Below are positions 10,006-18,978 of a DNA stretch of 64,000 bases, piece by piece. A program made the position numbers and the translations under genes. The notes below the pieces were generated by a model. That model saw nothing but the letters and a program-made list of their open reading frames with translations. It searched no databases and was not told the DNA's origin. Numbering within the stretch: the first letter of the stretch is position 1; each line of letters starts with the position of its first letter. This stretch comes from Lachnospiraceae bacterium (GTDB lineage: Bacteria; Bacillota; Clostridia; Lachnospirales; Lachnospiraceae), in NCBI GenBank assembly GCA_015056885.1, contig SVFL01000007.1, forward strand, positions 1-64,000, written 5' to 3'.

Positions 10006-10695
10006 TCATTTAAACTCTACATAAACACTATAATTTGGATCAATGGCTTTTACAAGTGGCTCATAGACTTCTTTGACCATATCCAACGCCTTTTTATCTG
10101 CTATTTGCCCATTTTCAGCCGTATCAAATTTTGCTTCCAATTGATTTCTCAGTTCTTTCTCAATCGCATTGTAGTCCTTAACTGTCAGCTTAATATCCCC
10201 CCTTGCCAACAATCCTTCTTTCACCTCATCCACAATTATATTATTAGGGTCTATTTCTATTGCCTGAAGATATGCATGATTTATCTTAATTGTAACGGTT
10301 TTATCTTCTTTATTTTCCAGAATATCTCCTTTGGTCAGCTTATCCAGGTCCACAACAAAATACCCTGTTCCGGTATAATTGACTCTCTGTGTTTTCTTCA
10401 AAATATCAAAATCCAATTTTTGAATCAAACTGGAAGACAGTTCTGTAGATACCGTAGCCTCCTGCGTACTTACAATAAGTCTTCTCATCTCCTCCTGCTC
10501 GCCAACTAAAACCTCCGCAAATTCAACCTCCACTCTGCTGTCATTTAAATAAATACTATCCAAATCTATCTTTTCAATTCCATCCTCATAAGTCATTACC
10601 GGCGCTTGCCCTTTGCTAAAAATACTCCAGACAAGAATACCAACAATCGAAATGCTTAATAAAATACAAATCACATCTAGTTGCTTTTTCGTCAT
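10006..10695 (-). CDS. DUF4230 domain protein, membrane anchored
   Basis: The 229-residue protein has one N-terminal membrane helix (residues 8-25, VICILLSISIVGILVWSIF) and an extracytoplasmic domain that resembles DUF4230: the run YTGTGYFVVDLDKLTKGDIL and then VTIKINHAYLQAIEID. The function of the family is unknown. The ATG at 10695 has GGAGG seven bases upstream; the track start is a GTG inside the ribosome site. It lies 14 bases downstream of another membrane protein gene in the same direction, so the two are probably co-transcribed and may act together at the envelope. Confidence 0.75.
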   Translation of the reverse strand: MTKKQLDVICILLSISIVGILVWSIFSKGQAPVMTYEDGIEKIDLDSIYLNDSRVEVEFAEVLVGEQEEMRRLIVSTQEATVSTELSSSLIQKLDFDILKKTQRVNYTGTGYFVVDLDKLTKGDILENKEDKTVTIKINHAYLQAIEIDPNNIIVDEVKEGLLARGDIKLTVKDYNAIEKELRNQLEAKFDTAENGQIADKKALDMVKEVYEPLVKAIDPNYSVYVEFK

Positions 10696-10709
10696 GACCA
10701 CTCCTCCAT

Positions 10710-11570
10710 TTATTCGGAATCAGAATTTTTCTCTGCTTTGCGCTGTGGTACTCTTATCTTCACATTCGGCAATGCCAAATGGAAGCTAAACAATTCTTTA
10801 AGGAGCCATCTAAAAAAAACCAGAACCATAATTGGTATAATACAAGTAGTAACCAACATAATTGCAATAGAATTTGCACACTTCTTTACAATATTTTCGA
10901 AATACTTCAGCAAATCTGACATTCCCTTAGCAGCAATTTTAAAAGCATCTGATAGTTTCTCGAAAATGGTTGTTTCACCATTATCTGTATCCATAATTTC
11001 TGTAATCTTATCTGCTCCTGCCTCAGCTTCCACTATGGTCTCATCCACATACGTTAAATAACTCGCTCCTACATCTTCAGCAACATAGGTACTAAATGGT
11101 ATCACTACAATAACAGAAATACCTAAAATCAACATTTTTGCAGCAAATTTTAAGAATACATCCTTTTTTGATATAACAGACAAAATATAAGAAATACAGG
11201 ATGTTGGTATAATATACAAAAATGAAATGCGTATTCCCTCTACCACAATCAGTTTTTCTATGAAGATAACTGCAAATATCAGAATGAAATATCTATTCAT
11301 ATCCATCAACGTATCTGCCAAAGGTGTAGCAAAATCATCCGGAAGTGCAGATATCGCTAAAGACATTGCAATTGTAGAACCCGAAAGTTCCATGATTTTA
11401 TTCTTGCTCTCATCCAGTCTCTCTATAGCGCTCTCTACCCACTGCATTTCCGGAACCTTATTTGCTAATATTAACGCTGATAGCACAAAAATAAATATTG
11501 CAAGCAAAATCCTCACAAGTATCTTCTTTAACAAAAGGTTATTAAAAATATCTTTATTCTCTTTATTCAT
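10710..11570 (-). CDS. Multi-pass membrane protein of unknown function
   Basis: I do not recognise the family. The 286-residue protein has an N-terminal membrane helix (about 17-36), an external-looking stretch with ERLDESKNKIMELSG, further helices near 100-120, 125-145 and 160-180, a polar Glu/Asp-rich segment around 185-215 and a last helix pair before a basic tail. The ATG at 11570 has GGAG ten bases upstream. The track's 55-residue extension is rejected because it reads through tRNA-Leu and its terminator. It is co-directional with the DUF4230 gene. Confidence 0.75.
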   Translation of the reverse strand: MNKENKDIFNNLLLKKILVRILLAIFIFVLSALILANKVPEMQWVESAIERLDESKNKIMELSGSTIAMSLAISALPDDFATPLADTLMDMNRYFILIFAVIFIEKLIVVEGIRISFLYIIPTSCISYILSVISKKDVFLKFAAKMLILGISVIVVIPFSTYVAEDVGASYLTYVDETIVEAEAGADKITEIMDTDNGETTIFEKLSDAFKIAAKGMSDLLKYFENIVKKCANSIAIMLVTTCIIPIMVLVFFRWLLKELFSFHLALPNVKIRVPQRKAEKNSDSE

Positions 11571-11630
11571 CCTTCGTTCTCTCCTTGTGTTTAAAGAATT
11601 TGTCTTTCGTAATCTCTTTTCAAATAACAA

Positions 11631-11656
11631 AAAAACCCTTGGTTCTCCAAGGGTTT
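11631..11656 (-). terminator. Terminator of tRNA-Leu(CAA)
   Basis: A 7-bp stem (CCCTTGG with CCAAGGG, AGAA loop) followed by seven T lies 3 bases past the tRNA 3' end on the reverse strand. Confidence 0.85.
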
Positions 11657-11658
11657 CA

Positions 11659-11741
11659 TGCCGGCAGCGGGACTTGAACCCGCACGTGGTTGCCCACAAC
11701 AGATTTTGAGTCTGCCTCGTCTGCCATTCCGACACGCCGGC
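11659..11741 (-). tRNA. tRNA-Leu (anticodon CAA)
   Basis: An 83-base cloverleaf with a long variable arm. The acceptor GCCGGCG pairs with TGCCGGC with discriminator A; the anticodon stem GCAGA/TCTGT closes the loop CTCAAAA, giving anticodon CAA, which reads UUG. The T arm GCGGGTTCAAGTCCCGC is standard. The 3' CCA is not encoded. It is flanked by its own promoter and terminator, so it is a single-gene unit. Confidence 0.96.
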
Positions 11742-11764
11742 AAGTTGTTTTCACAACAAAATGT

Positions 11765-11793
11765 ATTCTATCACATATATTCTTGTTTGGCAA
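11765..11793 (-). promoter_or_regulatory. Promoter of tRNA-Leu(CAA)
   Basis: On the reverse strand TTGCCA and TAGAAT are separated by 17 bases, ending about 24 bases before the mature tRNA. Confidence 0.75.
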
Positions 11794-11848
11794 GAGTTTT
11801 TGAAAAATAATTTTATTTTTTATTTTGAGTTCTGTTTTAATGCGTTAA

Positions 11849-11874
11849 ATGCGCCGAAAAAACTTTCGGCGCAT
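11849..11874. repeat. 26-bp palindromic direct repeat, left copy
   Basis: A palindrome with arms ATGCGCCGAAA and TTTCGGCGCAT around an AAAC loop abuts the left inverted repeat of the IS1182 element. An identical copy in the same orientation sits at 13491-13516. It may be a duplicated target hairpin or part of the element. Confidence 0.9.
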
Positions 11875-13358
11875 CAGACTGTAGACAAAGCGGCTCTGGT
11901 GCGCATGCACCAGAGCCATTTTTCTTTTATCAGTCGAATTGCGTCCAGAATAGAAAGATTTTGCAATGCTTGTTCCTCTAGAAGTCCCCTTTTTGCTTTA
12001 ATCTTCGCCAGTTTTTTCAGATTCATACAAGCAAAGGTAAGCCCGACCTTCATTTCCATCCGGGCTTTTCCAAACATCTGCGTATAGCGGAATCCATGGT
12101 TTTCTTTAGCTGTTCCAAAGATTCGTTCTATGGTTTCTTTCCTTAGGGAATATAAATCTTTCATTCCCAGCGTCTGGCGAATATCTTCGCATATCTCCAT
12201 GTATGGCTCCCAAACGTGACGGGTTACAACTTTGACATGGTCTTTGCTTAGGGTACACTGTGCCAAATGAGGGCAGCCTGCACATACTGCACCGCAGCTC
12301 TTGTATTCCCGATATCCGTCACGATTGGTTGTGCTATAGGCCAACACCTTATTATTAGGACAAATATAGCAGTCATAGTACTCATCATAAGCATACTCAT
12401 ACTTTTTGAAAAATCCTTCCTTCGTCATAGGACGCTTGTAAGGCATAAGTGGTCTGATTCCGTCATCAATCAAAAGCTTTGCAATACCGGGAGTTTTATA
12501 TCCTGAATCCATTATCAAGTTTTCTATTCCAATATCTTTTATCTTGTCATATAGGGTCTTGAAGGTTCTGCTGTCATGATGATTTCCAGGATGAACACTG
12601 TAACCAAGAATCCAGCCGTTTTTATCACAGGCTGTCTGTACTGCATAAGCAAATACATTTTTGTGCTCGCCCTTGCGGAACCACCCGCTTTCCGGGTCAG
12701 AGGTACTTGCTTTGATTGTTTTCTCTTCCTTGCCACCGGTTCCGCCGGATGGTGTGTTATCGTCATTATCGTCTTTTTCTTTCAACGGACGTTTCCCATG
12801 TGCTTCACGGTCTTCGTTGATTTCCTTTTTCAGTAAATCCTCAAAAAACAATGCTTCTTCATGAGCAATGCGTTTCTGCATCTTTTTATTGTTCGCCCTT
12901 GCTTTTACATGGGTTGCGTCTACAAAAACTTCGCTGGGGTCTATCAGTTTGAATTTATAACACTCCTGCAGTATATGTGAAAATATCTGCTCAAAGAGGT
13001 CAGTGTCTTTAAAACGGCGGGTATAGTTTTTGCCAAAGGTAGAAAAGTGTGGAACCTTGTCCATCATTTCCAGCCCAAGGAACCACCGGTAAGCTACATT
13101 TACTTCGATTTCCTTCACTGTCTGGCGCATACTTCGGATGCCGTAGAGATATTGAATGAATGGAAGCTTTATCAGCATAACAGGATCCATGCTGGGACGA
13201 CCGTTATCCGGACTGTACTTATCTACTACCAGGTCGTAGATGAAGTTCCAGTCAATGGCTTTATCAATAATCCGTAAAAGATGGTCCTGTGGAACCATGT
13301 CATCCATACAGAACATCTGAATCTGTTCCCTTTTCTTGTCTGCATTCTGAGTCATCAT
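11874..13358 (-). CDS. IS1182-family transposase
   Basis: A DDE transposase of 494 residues. The first Asp is in VFVDATHVKARANN, the second in LIMDSGYKTPG and the Glu in KETIERIFGTAKENHGFRY. The N-terminal DUF772-type domain (DMVPQDHLLRIIDKAIDW) and a Cys cluster, CGAVCAGCPHLAQC, are typical of IS1182. The track begins at a TTG that lies over a TATAAT box; ATG 13358 with AAAGGCGGG upstream is the better start. The stop codon TGA uses the last base of the flanking palindrome, so the reading frame closes only because that base is T on the plus strand. Confidence 0.93.
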   Translation of the reverse strand: MMTQNADKKREQIQMFCMDDMVPQDHLLRIIDKAIDWNFIYDLVVDKYSPDNGRPSMDPVMLIKLPFIQYLYGIRSMRQTVKEIEVNVAYRWFLGLEMMDKVPHFSTFGKNYTRRFKDTDLFEQIFSHILQECYKFKLIDPSEVFVDATHVKARANNKKMQKRIAHEEALFFEDLLKKEINEDREAHGKRPLKEKDDNDDNTPSGGTGGKEEKTIKASTSDPESGWFRKGEHKNVFAYAVQTACDKNGWILGYSVHPGNHHDSRTFKTLYDKIKDIGIENLIMDSGYKTPGIAKLLIDDGIRPLMPYKRPMTKEGFFKKYEYAYDEYYDCYICPNNKVLAYSTTNRDGYREYKSCGAVCAGCPHLAQCTLSKDHVKVVTRHVWEPYMEICEDIRQTLGMKDLYSLRKETIERIFGTAKENHGFRYTQMFGKARMEMKVGLTFACMNLKKLAKIKAKRGLLEEQALQNLSILDAIRLIKEKWLWCMRTRAALSTV

Positions 13359-13490
13359 AGAAGCATCCCGCCTTTCTTTGATACTTCCATTATACCACAA
13401 AAGAGCCGAAAAGTCCCGAAAACAAGGGGATTTCCAGCTCTCTTAGAAGAAAAATCCGAGGCGAGAGCCTCGGACTTTGTCTACAGTCTG
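11875..13490 (-). mobile_element. IS1182-family insertion sequence, apparently complete
   Basis: The element spans 1616 bp. Its ends are a perfect 16-bp inverted repeat, CAGACTGTAGACAAAG at 11875-11890 and its complement at 13475-13490. It encodes one intact transposase and is framed by two identical 26-bp palindromes. Just inside the right end is a terminator facing the transposase direction, and just inside the left end a second strong hairpin (GGCTCTGGTGC/GCACCAGAGCC) within the end of the transposase gene. Nothing is truncated, so recent insertion and present mobility are plausible. Confidence 0.9.
13450..13474 (-). terminator. Terminator guarding the IS1182 transposase promoter
   Basis: The reverse strand forms TCCGAGGC-TCTC-GCCTCGGA followed by TTTTTC. 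It lies between the IS end and the transposase promoter, so it would stop transcription entering from outside the element. Confidence 0.7.
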
Positions 13491-13516
13491 ATGCGCCGAA
13501 AAAACTTTCGGCGCAT
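13491..13516. repeat. 26-bp palindromic direct repeat, right copy
   Basis: Identical to 11849-11874 and in the same orientation, directly outside the right inverted repeat of the IS. It lies 20 bases past the stop of the 87-residue gene and may originally have been that gene's terminator hairpin. Confidence 0.9.
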
Positions 13517-13535
13517 CTTATTAACACTAATGGTA

Positions 13536-13799
13536 TTACCCTTCCACGATCAGATATCTTCCGTCGCCTACCTCGAAGACCTCGTCCGCCTCCAAAATCT
13601 CATCGCCCACAGCGCCGTCCATATCGACACCTTCCTCATCAAAAAACTCTATCACCTCATCCACAGAGTTTACTACAACGGCCATGCACTCCTCCAGAAA
13701 ATTCTCGGCCTCTTCTAAGCTCTCCGCCACGGGTTCAGGAAACAACTGCTCCTGTTTCTCCAAAAAACATTTCAGTACCGCATCATCAAATACCTGCAT
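13536..13799 (-). CDS. Small acidic conserved protein, function unknown
   Basis: An 87-residue, very acidic protein: long runs of Glu and Asp around helices such as VAESLEEAENFLEECMAVVV, and a C-terminal VFEVGDGRYLIVEG that looks like a short beta hairpin. It has no signal peptide or membrane helix. A ribosome site GGAGG precedes the ATG. I remember similar small proteins from Lachnospiraceae without a function. The IS1182 element lies immediately downstream but outside the gene, so the gene is intact. Confidence 0.72.
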   Translation of the reverse strand: MQVFDDAVLKCFLEKQEQLFPEPVAESLEEAENFLEECMAVVVNSVDEVIEFFDEEGVDMDGAVGDEILEADEVFEVGDGRYLIVEG

Positions 13800-13931
13800 A
13801 CTAAATCCTCCTTTATTTTACTCCTTTAAATTTCACAACCACTCGAAATCCCATTTGACAAATCATGCCTAAGAGAAACTGACGTTTCTCCCACACTTTC
13901 CTTCTGCTCATGTGTTTACTTCGTCGAATAA

Positions 13932-14588
13932 TTACACATACTCAAGCAACTCCATAGGATGCCCTATAATGGCATCTGCATGACTCTCCTCCAACTCTTC
14001 TCTCTTGCGGAATCCCCAAAGCGCTCCAATCGTAAACAATCCTGCCCCTTTTCCGGTCTTCATATCCGTAGCGGTGTCCCCCAGATACAAAACCTCCTCC
14101 GCAGTCACCCTCATCTGCTCCATAATTCGAAACGCACCTGTAGGGTCCGGTTTAATCGGTACTCCCTCAATTTGTCCGTGAAGCACATCAAAGACATCCT
14201 TGCCGAACAAATACTCAATCACACGAATGGTCTCAGCATGGGGTTTATTGGAAAGAACCGCCAGTTTCACGCCCCGTTTCTTCAAAGCCTCCAAAAGCTC
14301 CAAAATACCATCGTAAGGTTTTACCTCATACATACAATCCACGGCAAATAACTCTTTGTATCGTGCAAAAGCTTCCTCAAAATGTACGTTCTCTACATCT
14401 CCCGCCGCAGTAAGCGCCCGTTTAATCAGGTTTGCTGCACCGTCTCCCACAAAATATTTGTAATCTTCTTCGGAGAAAGGTCCCATTCCCAATGGTTCCA
14501 GCGCTCTGTCCGTACAATACTTAATACTGTGAATAGAATCCGACAAGGTTCCATCCAAATCAAAAATGACAAGCTTTTTCTCTGCCAT
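13932..14588 (-). CDS. HAD-family phosphatase, phosphoglycolate phosphatase-like
   Basis: This 218-residue protein has the four HAD motifs: FDLDGTLSDS near the N-terminus, VLSNKP near 120, a lysine in PIKPDP near 152 and YLGDTATDMKTG near 170. The helical cap between motifs I and II is the Gph/PGMB type. The substrate is a small phosphorylated metabolite, possibly phosphoglycolate; it cannot be fixed from sequence. The ATG at 14588 shares one base with the Maf stop (TAATG), with GGAGG nine bases upstream, so the two are translationally coupled. Confidence 0.85.
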   Translation of the reverse strand: MAEKKLVIFDLDGTLSDSIHSIKYCTDRALEPLGMGPFSEEDYKYFVGDGAANLIKRALTAAGDVENVHFEEAFARYKELFAVDCMYEVKPYDGILELLEALKKRGVKLAVLSNKPHAETIRVIEYLFGKDVFDVLHGQIEGVPIKPDPTGAFRIMEQMRVTAEEVLYLGDTATDMKTGKGAGLFTIGALWGFRKREELEESHADAIIGHPMELLEYV

Positions 14589-15175
14589 TACCAATTTCCT
14601 CCAAACCGTTTTAATTCCTGATAAACTCTGCCTACAGGAAGGCCTACCACATTATTGTAGTCGCCCTCTATACCTGTGATATAGCGGGCACAAAAGCCCT
14701 GAATTCCATACGATCCGGCTTTGTCCATAGGATCTTTTGTGCTAACATAAGTTTGAATTTCCTCATCGGTCATGGGCGCAAAATGTACCTTAGTCGCCTC
14801 ATAAAAACTATATATTTCCTGCCGGGCGCCCTTATATGCAAAAGTTACACCGGTATACACCTCATGGCTTCTTCCTGCAAGTAGCTTAAGCATACGCATC
14901 GCATCTGCTTCGTCCGCAGGTTTTCCCAAAATCATGCCGTCACAGGCAACAATCGTATCTGCACCGATAACAAGAATCTCTTCTGAATCCTCAGACACTT
15001 CACAACTTTCTAACACCGCCTCCGCTTTTTGGCGGGACAACTCCTGCACTACCTCTTCCGGCACGGAAGTAGTTACTTTTTCTTCCACATCACTAACCTT
15101 AATTTCAAATGAAATCCCTATCTGCGTAAGCAGTTCCTTTCTTCGCGGCGATGCAGATGCAAGAACAATTTTCAT
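14588..15175 (-). CDS. maf: Maf-family nucleotide pyrophosphatase
   Basis: Maf proteins hydrolyse dTTP, UTP and modified nucleoside triphosphates to the monophosphates in the cytosol. The 195-residue protein opens MKIVLASASPRRKELL, the family signature, with VIGADTIVACDGMILGKP near 75 and KAGSYGIQG near 150. ATG 15175 is chosen because the signature starts there and AAGGA lies nine bases upstream; the track start adds eight unrelated residues. It sits between ppk1 and the HAD phosphatase in a tight minus-strand run. Confidence 0.93.
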   Translation of the reverse strand: MKIVLASASPRRKELLTQIGISFEIKVSDVEEKVTTSVPEEVVQELSRQKAEAVLESCEVSEDSEEILVIGADTIVACDGMILGKPADEADAMRMLKLLAGRSHEVYTGVTFAYKGARQEIYSFYEATKVHFAPMTDEEIQTYVSTKDPMDKAGSYGIQGFCARYITGIEGDYNNVVGLPVGRVYQELKRFGGNW

Positions 15176-15208
15176 CTCTATAGTTCCTTCCTGATACAAA
15201 TTAATTCA

Positions 15209-17371
15209 TCAATCACGCTGATGTTCAGCCGGTGTAAAGGTACGTTTGGTTGCCACAGTCTCCGCCAATGCAGCCTTTGCAGCTTCCTTAGCCTCCTTGG
15301 CAAACTGTTCCTGGGCATTGACTGCCTTACGACCTCTTCTGCTTACCTTCGCATAGGAGCCATCAGGCTGCAAAACAGAAGCCTTTACAGTATCTGCCAG
15401 CTGCACATTCAAAATGTGTAAAAGTTCTTCTTTAAGTGCAGGTTCCTCCACAGGGAACAATATCTCCACACGTCTTTCCAGATTACGCGGCATCCAGTCC
15501 GCACTACCGCAATAAATTTCCGGATGCTCATCATTATCAAAATAGAAAATTCGACTGTGCTCCAAAAAATTACCTACAATAGAACGCACGGTGATATTCT
15601 CACTCACTCCCGGAATTCCTGTTTTCAGACAACAGATTCCTCTGACAATCAAATCAATCTTTACCCCTGCAGCGGATGCTTCATACAACGCTGCAATAAT
15701 GTCTCTGTCGCACAGCGAATTCATCTTGGCAATAATCCGTGCCGAGTGTCCTTCCTGAGCATACTTCTGCTCGCGTTTAATCAAATACAAAAACTTATCC
15801 TTTAACCACAGCGGTGCCAATGCCAGTTTATTCCAAAACAACGGTTCCGAATAACCGGACAACATATTAAACACAGCTGTAGCATCCTCACCAACAGGCT
15901 CAGAACAGGTCAAAAGTCCCATATCCGTATAAAGCTTGGCAGTGGCATCATTATAATTACCGGTACCCAGATGAACATATCTGCGGATACCCTCTTCCTC
16001 TCTGCGCACCACAAGAGTAATTTTGGAATGAGTCTTAAGTCCCACAAGACCATAAATTACATGGCATCCTGCTTTCTCAAGCATACGTGCCCACACAATA
16101 TTATTCTCCTCGTCAAAACGGGCTTTAAGCTCCACCAAAACGGTAACCTGCTTGCCATTTTCCGCAGCCTGAGCCAATGCCGCAATAATCGGCGAATTGC
16201 CGCTGACCCGGTACAAAGTCTGCTTGATAGCCAGAACCTGCGGGTCCACAGCCGCCTGACGGATAAAATCCACCACAGGCGTAAAGGTCTGATAAGGATG
16301 GTGTAACAAAATATCCCCCTTGCGAATTGCATCAAACAAATTGCATCCCGCGGGTAACTGCGGTACTGCCTGAGGAATATATTTAGGCTCCTTTAAATGC
16401 TCAAAACCATCCAATCCGTAAAGTTTCATAAGTACAGTCAAATCCAAAGGACCGTCAATTGTGTAAATATTTTCCTCTTCTATGTTTAATTCCTTTTTGA
16501 GGAATTTCAAAAGTCTCTTGTCAATACCGGACTCCACTTCCAGACGAATAGCTTCACCCCACTGACGCTTTTTGATTTGTTTTTCAATTTCTTTGAGCAA
16601 ATCAGCAGCCTCATCCTCCTCAATGGTAAGATCTGCATTTCTCATGATACGAAAAGGATGTGCACTGACTATATCATAATTCAGAAACAGCTTGTGGATA
16701 TTGCGCTCGATAATCTCCTCAAGGAAAATAATTCGGCGCATATTATCCCTCTTGGGTAATTCTACAATTCGATTCAGCACACCGGGCACCTGCACGGTGG
16801 CAAATTCTAAATCTTCATCACCATTCTTACCACGTACCATGGCACCGATATTCAAAGTCTTATTTCTAATCAACGGAAACGGTCTTGACGAATCTACCGC
16901 CATGGGCGTCAACACGGGATACACATTCTCCTCAAAATACCGGTCTATGAAGGCCCCTTCTTCCTTGGTAAGCTGTTCATGACTCTTAATCACAGTCACT
17001 CCGTTCTGTGCCAGCGCCGGAAACAATGATCGATTGTATGTGGAATATTGTAAATCCACCAACTCATGAATTGCCTTACTCAAAGCCTCTAACTGTTCCT
17101 TCGGTGTCATACCTGCAATATCTTTTTTATCGTATCCTGCGTTCACCATATCCTTCAGCGAAGCTACGCGAACCATAAAAAACTCATCCAGATTAGATGC
17201 TGTGATACTCAGAAATTTTAACCGTTCAAACAAAGGAATATTTTTATCCCTTGCTTCTGCCAGCACCCTATGGTCAAACAAAAGCCAACTGAGTTCTCTG
17301 TTGGTATAATATTCAGGATCCGTAAATTTTATTTTGGCCGTTCTGACCGCTGCCTTGCTATTTTCTTTCAT
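15209..17371 (-). CDS. ppk1: Polyphosphate kinase 1
   Basis: PPK1 polymerises the gamma-phosphate of ATP into polyphosphate. The 720-residue length is typical. The N-terminal domain begins YYTNRELSWLLFDHRVLAEA and includes ASNLDEFFMVRVA. The two PLD-like catalytic domains carry LKTHSKITLVV, with the autophosphorylated His, and HLGTGNYNDATAKLYTD. The basic C-terminal tail is longer than usual and variable. GGGGAGG before ATG 17371 decides the start. It lies 30 bases behind ppx, so synthesis and breakdown of polyphosphate are encoded together. Confidence 0.96.
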   Translation of the reverse strand: MKENSKAAVRTAKIKFTDPEYYTNRELSWLLFDHRVLAEARDKNIPLFERLKFLSITASNLDEFFMVRVASLKDMVNAGYDKKDIAGMTPKEQLEALSKAIHELVDLQYSTYNRSLFPALAQNGVTVIKSHEQLTKEEGAFIDRYFEENVYPVLTPMAVDSSRPFPLIRNKTLNIGAMVRGKNGDEDLEFATVQVPGVLNRIVELPKRDNMRRIIFLEEIIERNIHKLFLNYDIVSAHPFRIMRNADLTIEEDEAADLLKEIEKQIKKRQWGEAIRLEVESGIDKRLLKFLKKELNIEEENIYTIDGPLDLTVLMKLYGLDGFEHLKEPKYIPQAVPQLPAGCNLFDAIRKGDILLHHPYQTFTPVVDFIRQAAVDPQVLAIKQTLYRVSGNSPIIAALAQAAENGKQVTVLVELKARFDEENNIVWARMLEKAGCHVIYGLVGLKTHSKITLVVRREEEGIRRYVHLGTGNYNDATAKLYTDMGLLTCSEPVGEDATAVFNMLSGYSEPLFWNKLALAPLWLKDKFLYLIKREQKYAQEGHSARIIAKMNSLCDRDIIAALYEASAAGVKIDLIVRGICCLKTGIPGVSENITVRSIVGNFLEHSRIFYFDNDEHPEIYCGSADWMPRNLERRVEILFPVEEPALKEELLHILNVQLADTVKASVLQPDGSYAKVSRRGRKAVNAQEQFAKEAKEAAKAALAETVATKRTFTPAEHQRD

Positions 17372-17401
17372 AGAACAACCTCCCCTGATTCCATAATACA
17401 A

Positions 17402-18940
17402 CTAAAACTGCTTGCGCTGTTTCATAACCGGAGTCACACTGAACACTTCTTGAAAAAATGCTGCCTTTGTAGCAAAATAACTAAGTTCCAGTGTTGTATC
17501 TTCTGTAGTTTCCGCACTTAAATGCAATTCATTGTCACGGAGAACCGCCTTCAAATCCTTAAACTTTTGTTTGTGGCTATGGTCCAGGCTGGATGCAAGG
17601 CGCAAAATAGCCGTAAGCTTAGCTACCGTAAGATAGGTATCCTGGTCTGTTTCCCTTCGATTGCTCACACGCTCTTTGTACGTAAAATCACTGTGATTAA
17701 AACGTACAATGCTTGCCACCATCTCTCTTTCCCTATGAGACAGCCCGATAATTTCCGTAGCCATAATAATGTCGTAGGAAGTCTCTCCGATATTCATCAG
17801 ACTGATATACTTTCCACAATCATGCAAAATTGCAGCCAGACACAGATACAGTCGCTCTCTCTTGCCCAATCCATGAACCTTTTTCATGCTGTCATAAATT
17901 GTAGTAGCAATCTCCTCCAATGTTTTTGCTCTCTTACGACTGCCCATGTAACGCTTACTGATATTCATGGCACATGCCAGAATATCCCGTTCAAAATCAT
18001 GTTCTTCCCTAAACATTTTAATACTTTCACCGTACTCATAAGCAATACCATCGCAAAGCGTCACTCCGGGCGCCCATATTTTAACTGCCCCCATAAGCTC
18101 AGCAATTCGTCTGGTAAGCACGGCACTGATGTACACCAAAGGCACTCTTTCCTCTGCCACATCCAATGCCTTTGCTGACTCCATGGTACTTTTACTGCGC
18201 AAAAGATTCAATAACTCATCAAAATCCGATGCATTCAATATCTCACTCTGTTTTCCGATACGTTTAACAGCCCAGGGTGAGATATAATCATCAACGATAA
18301 TAATGTTTTGAATCTCGCGTTCCTTGAGATATAACTTCTTATATGCAGCCAACTGGGCACTCACCATCTCATCCACTGTATGCTCCATCTTAGCTGCACT
18401 AACCTTCATCTGACTGATAAGCTCCTGAATACGAAGTACACCCAGGCGAAGATTCTGAGTAGACACCAATGTATCATTGTCAAATAACGAAAGCTGGATA
18501 CTACCGCCTCCGATATCTACAATAGCTGTTTTCTCCTCAATAATCCGGCGAAAACTCTCCCCCTTTGAAGCAATCGATTTATAATCTAAAAAACGCTGTT
18601 CTGAATTGCTCAAAACAACCATATCCAATCCTGTACGCTGTGCAATCTGATCCAACACAATGGTAGTATTGTTTGTTTCCCGGATTGCACTTGTTCCATA
18701 AAGCTTATATCCATCCACCTTATAAGACTTCATCATTCCGGAAAACTCTCTTAATGTCCTACACAATTCATCCAGCTTATCCGGGTTGATTTTACCGGTA
18801 GCATACGTACTGGTACCCAAATCCAGTCTGCGACTCACATGATCAATCTCCCGCATGGTATTTTTACCGGACAATTCATATATCTTCATAGATGTTTCAT
18901 AGCTTCCTACATCAATGGCTGCAAAGGTTTTTACACTCAT
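17402..18940 (-). CDS. ppx: Ppx/GppA-family exopolyphosphatase with HD-like C-terminus
   Basis: The 512-residue protein belongs to the ASKHA phosphatase family that cleaves terminal phosphate from polyphosphate or pppGpp. The N-terminal nucleotide loops are AAIDVGSYETSMKIYELSG, YGTSAIRETNN and IVDIGGGSIQLSLF. Residues 300-512 form an HD-type helical domain with AAILHDCGKYI. The usual GSNS in phosphate loop 1 is GSYE here, a departure from the family. It is directly upstream of ppk1, which favours polyphosphate as substrate over pppGpp. Confidence 0.9.
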   Translation of the reverse strand: MSVKTFAAIDVGSYETSMKIYELSGKNTMREIDHVSRRLDLGTSTYATGKINPDKLDELCRTLREFSGMMKSYKVDGYKLYGTSAIRETNNTTIVLDQIAQRTGLDMVVLSNSEQRFLDYKSIASKGESFRRIIEEKTAIVDIGGGSIQLSLFDNDTLVSTQNLRLGVLRIQELISQMKVSAAKMEHTVDEMVSAQLAAYKKLYLKEREIQNIIIVDDYISPWAVKRIGKQSEILNASDFDELLNLLRSKSTMESAKALDVAEERVPLVYISAVLTRRIAELMGAVKIWAPGVTLCDGIAYEYGESIKMFREEHDFERDILACAMNISKRYMGSRKRAKTLEEIATTIYDSMKKVHGLGKRERLYLCLAAILHDCGKYISLMNIGETSYDIIMATEIIGLSHREREMVASIVRFNHSDFTYKERVSNRRETDQDTYLTVAKLTAILRLASSLDHSHKQKFKDLKAVLRDNELHLSAETTEDTTLELSYFATKAAFFQEVFSVTPVMKQRKQF

Positions 18941-18978
18941 AAAAGCCTCCTCTCAAGCTATCTGTCTTACGCCTGTAC

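Noticed and set aside
11571-11735. 55-residue extension of the membrane protein at 10710
   Set aside because: It reads through tRNA-Leu and its terminator.
13861-13900. Terminator after the HAD phosphatase (GAGAAAC/GTTTCTC)
   Set aside because: The stem is only 7 bp, and no T run follows; too weak to list as a feature.
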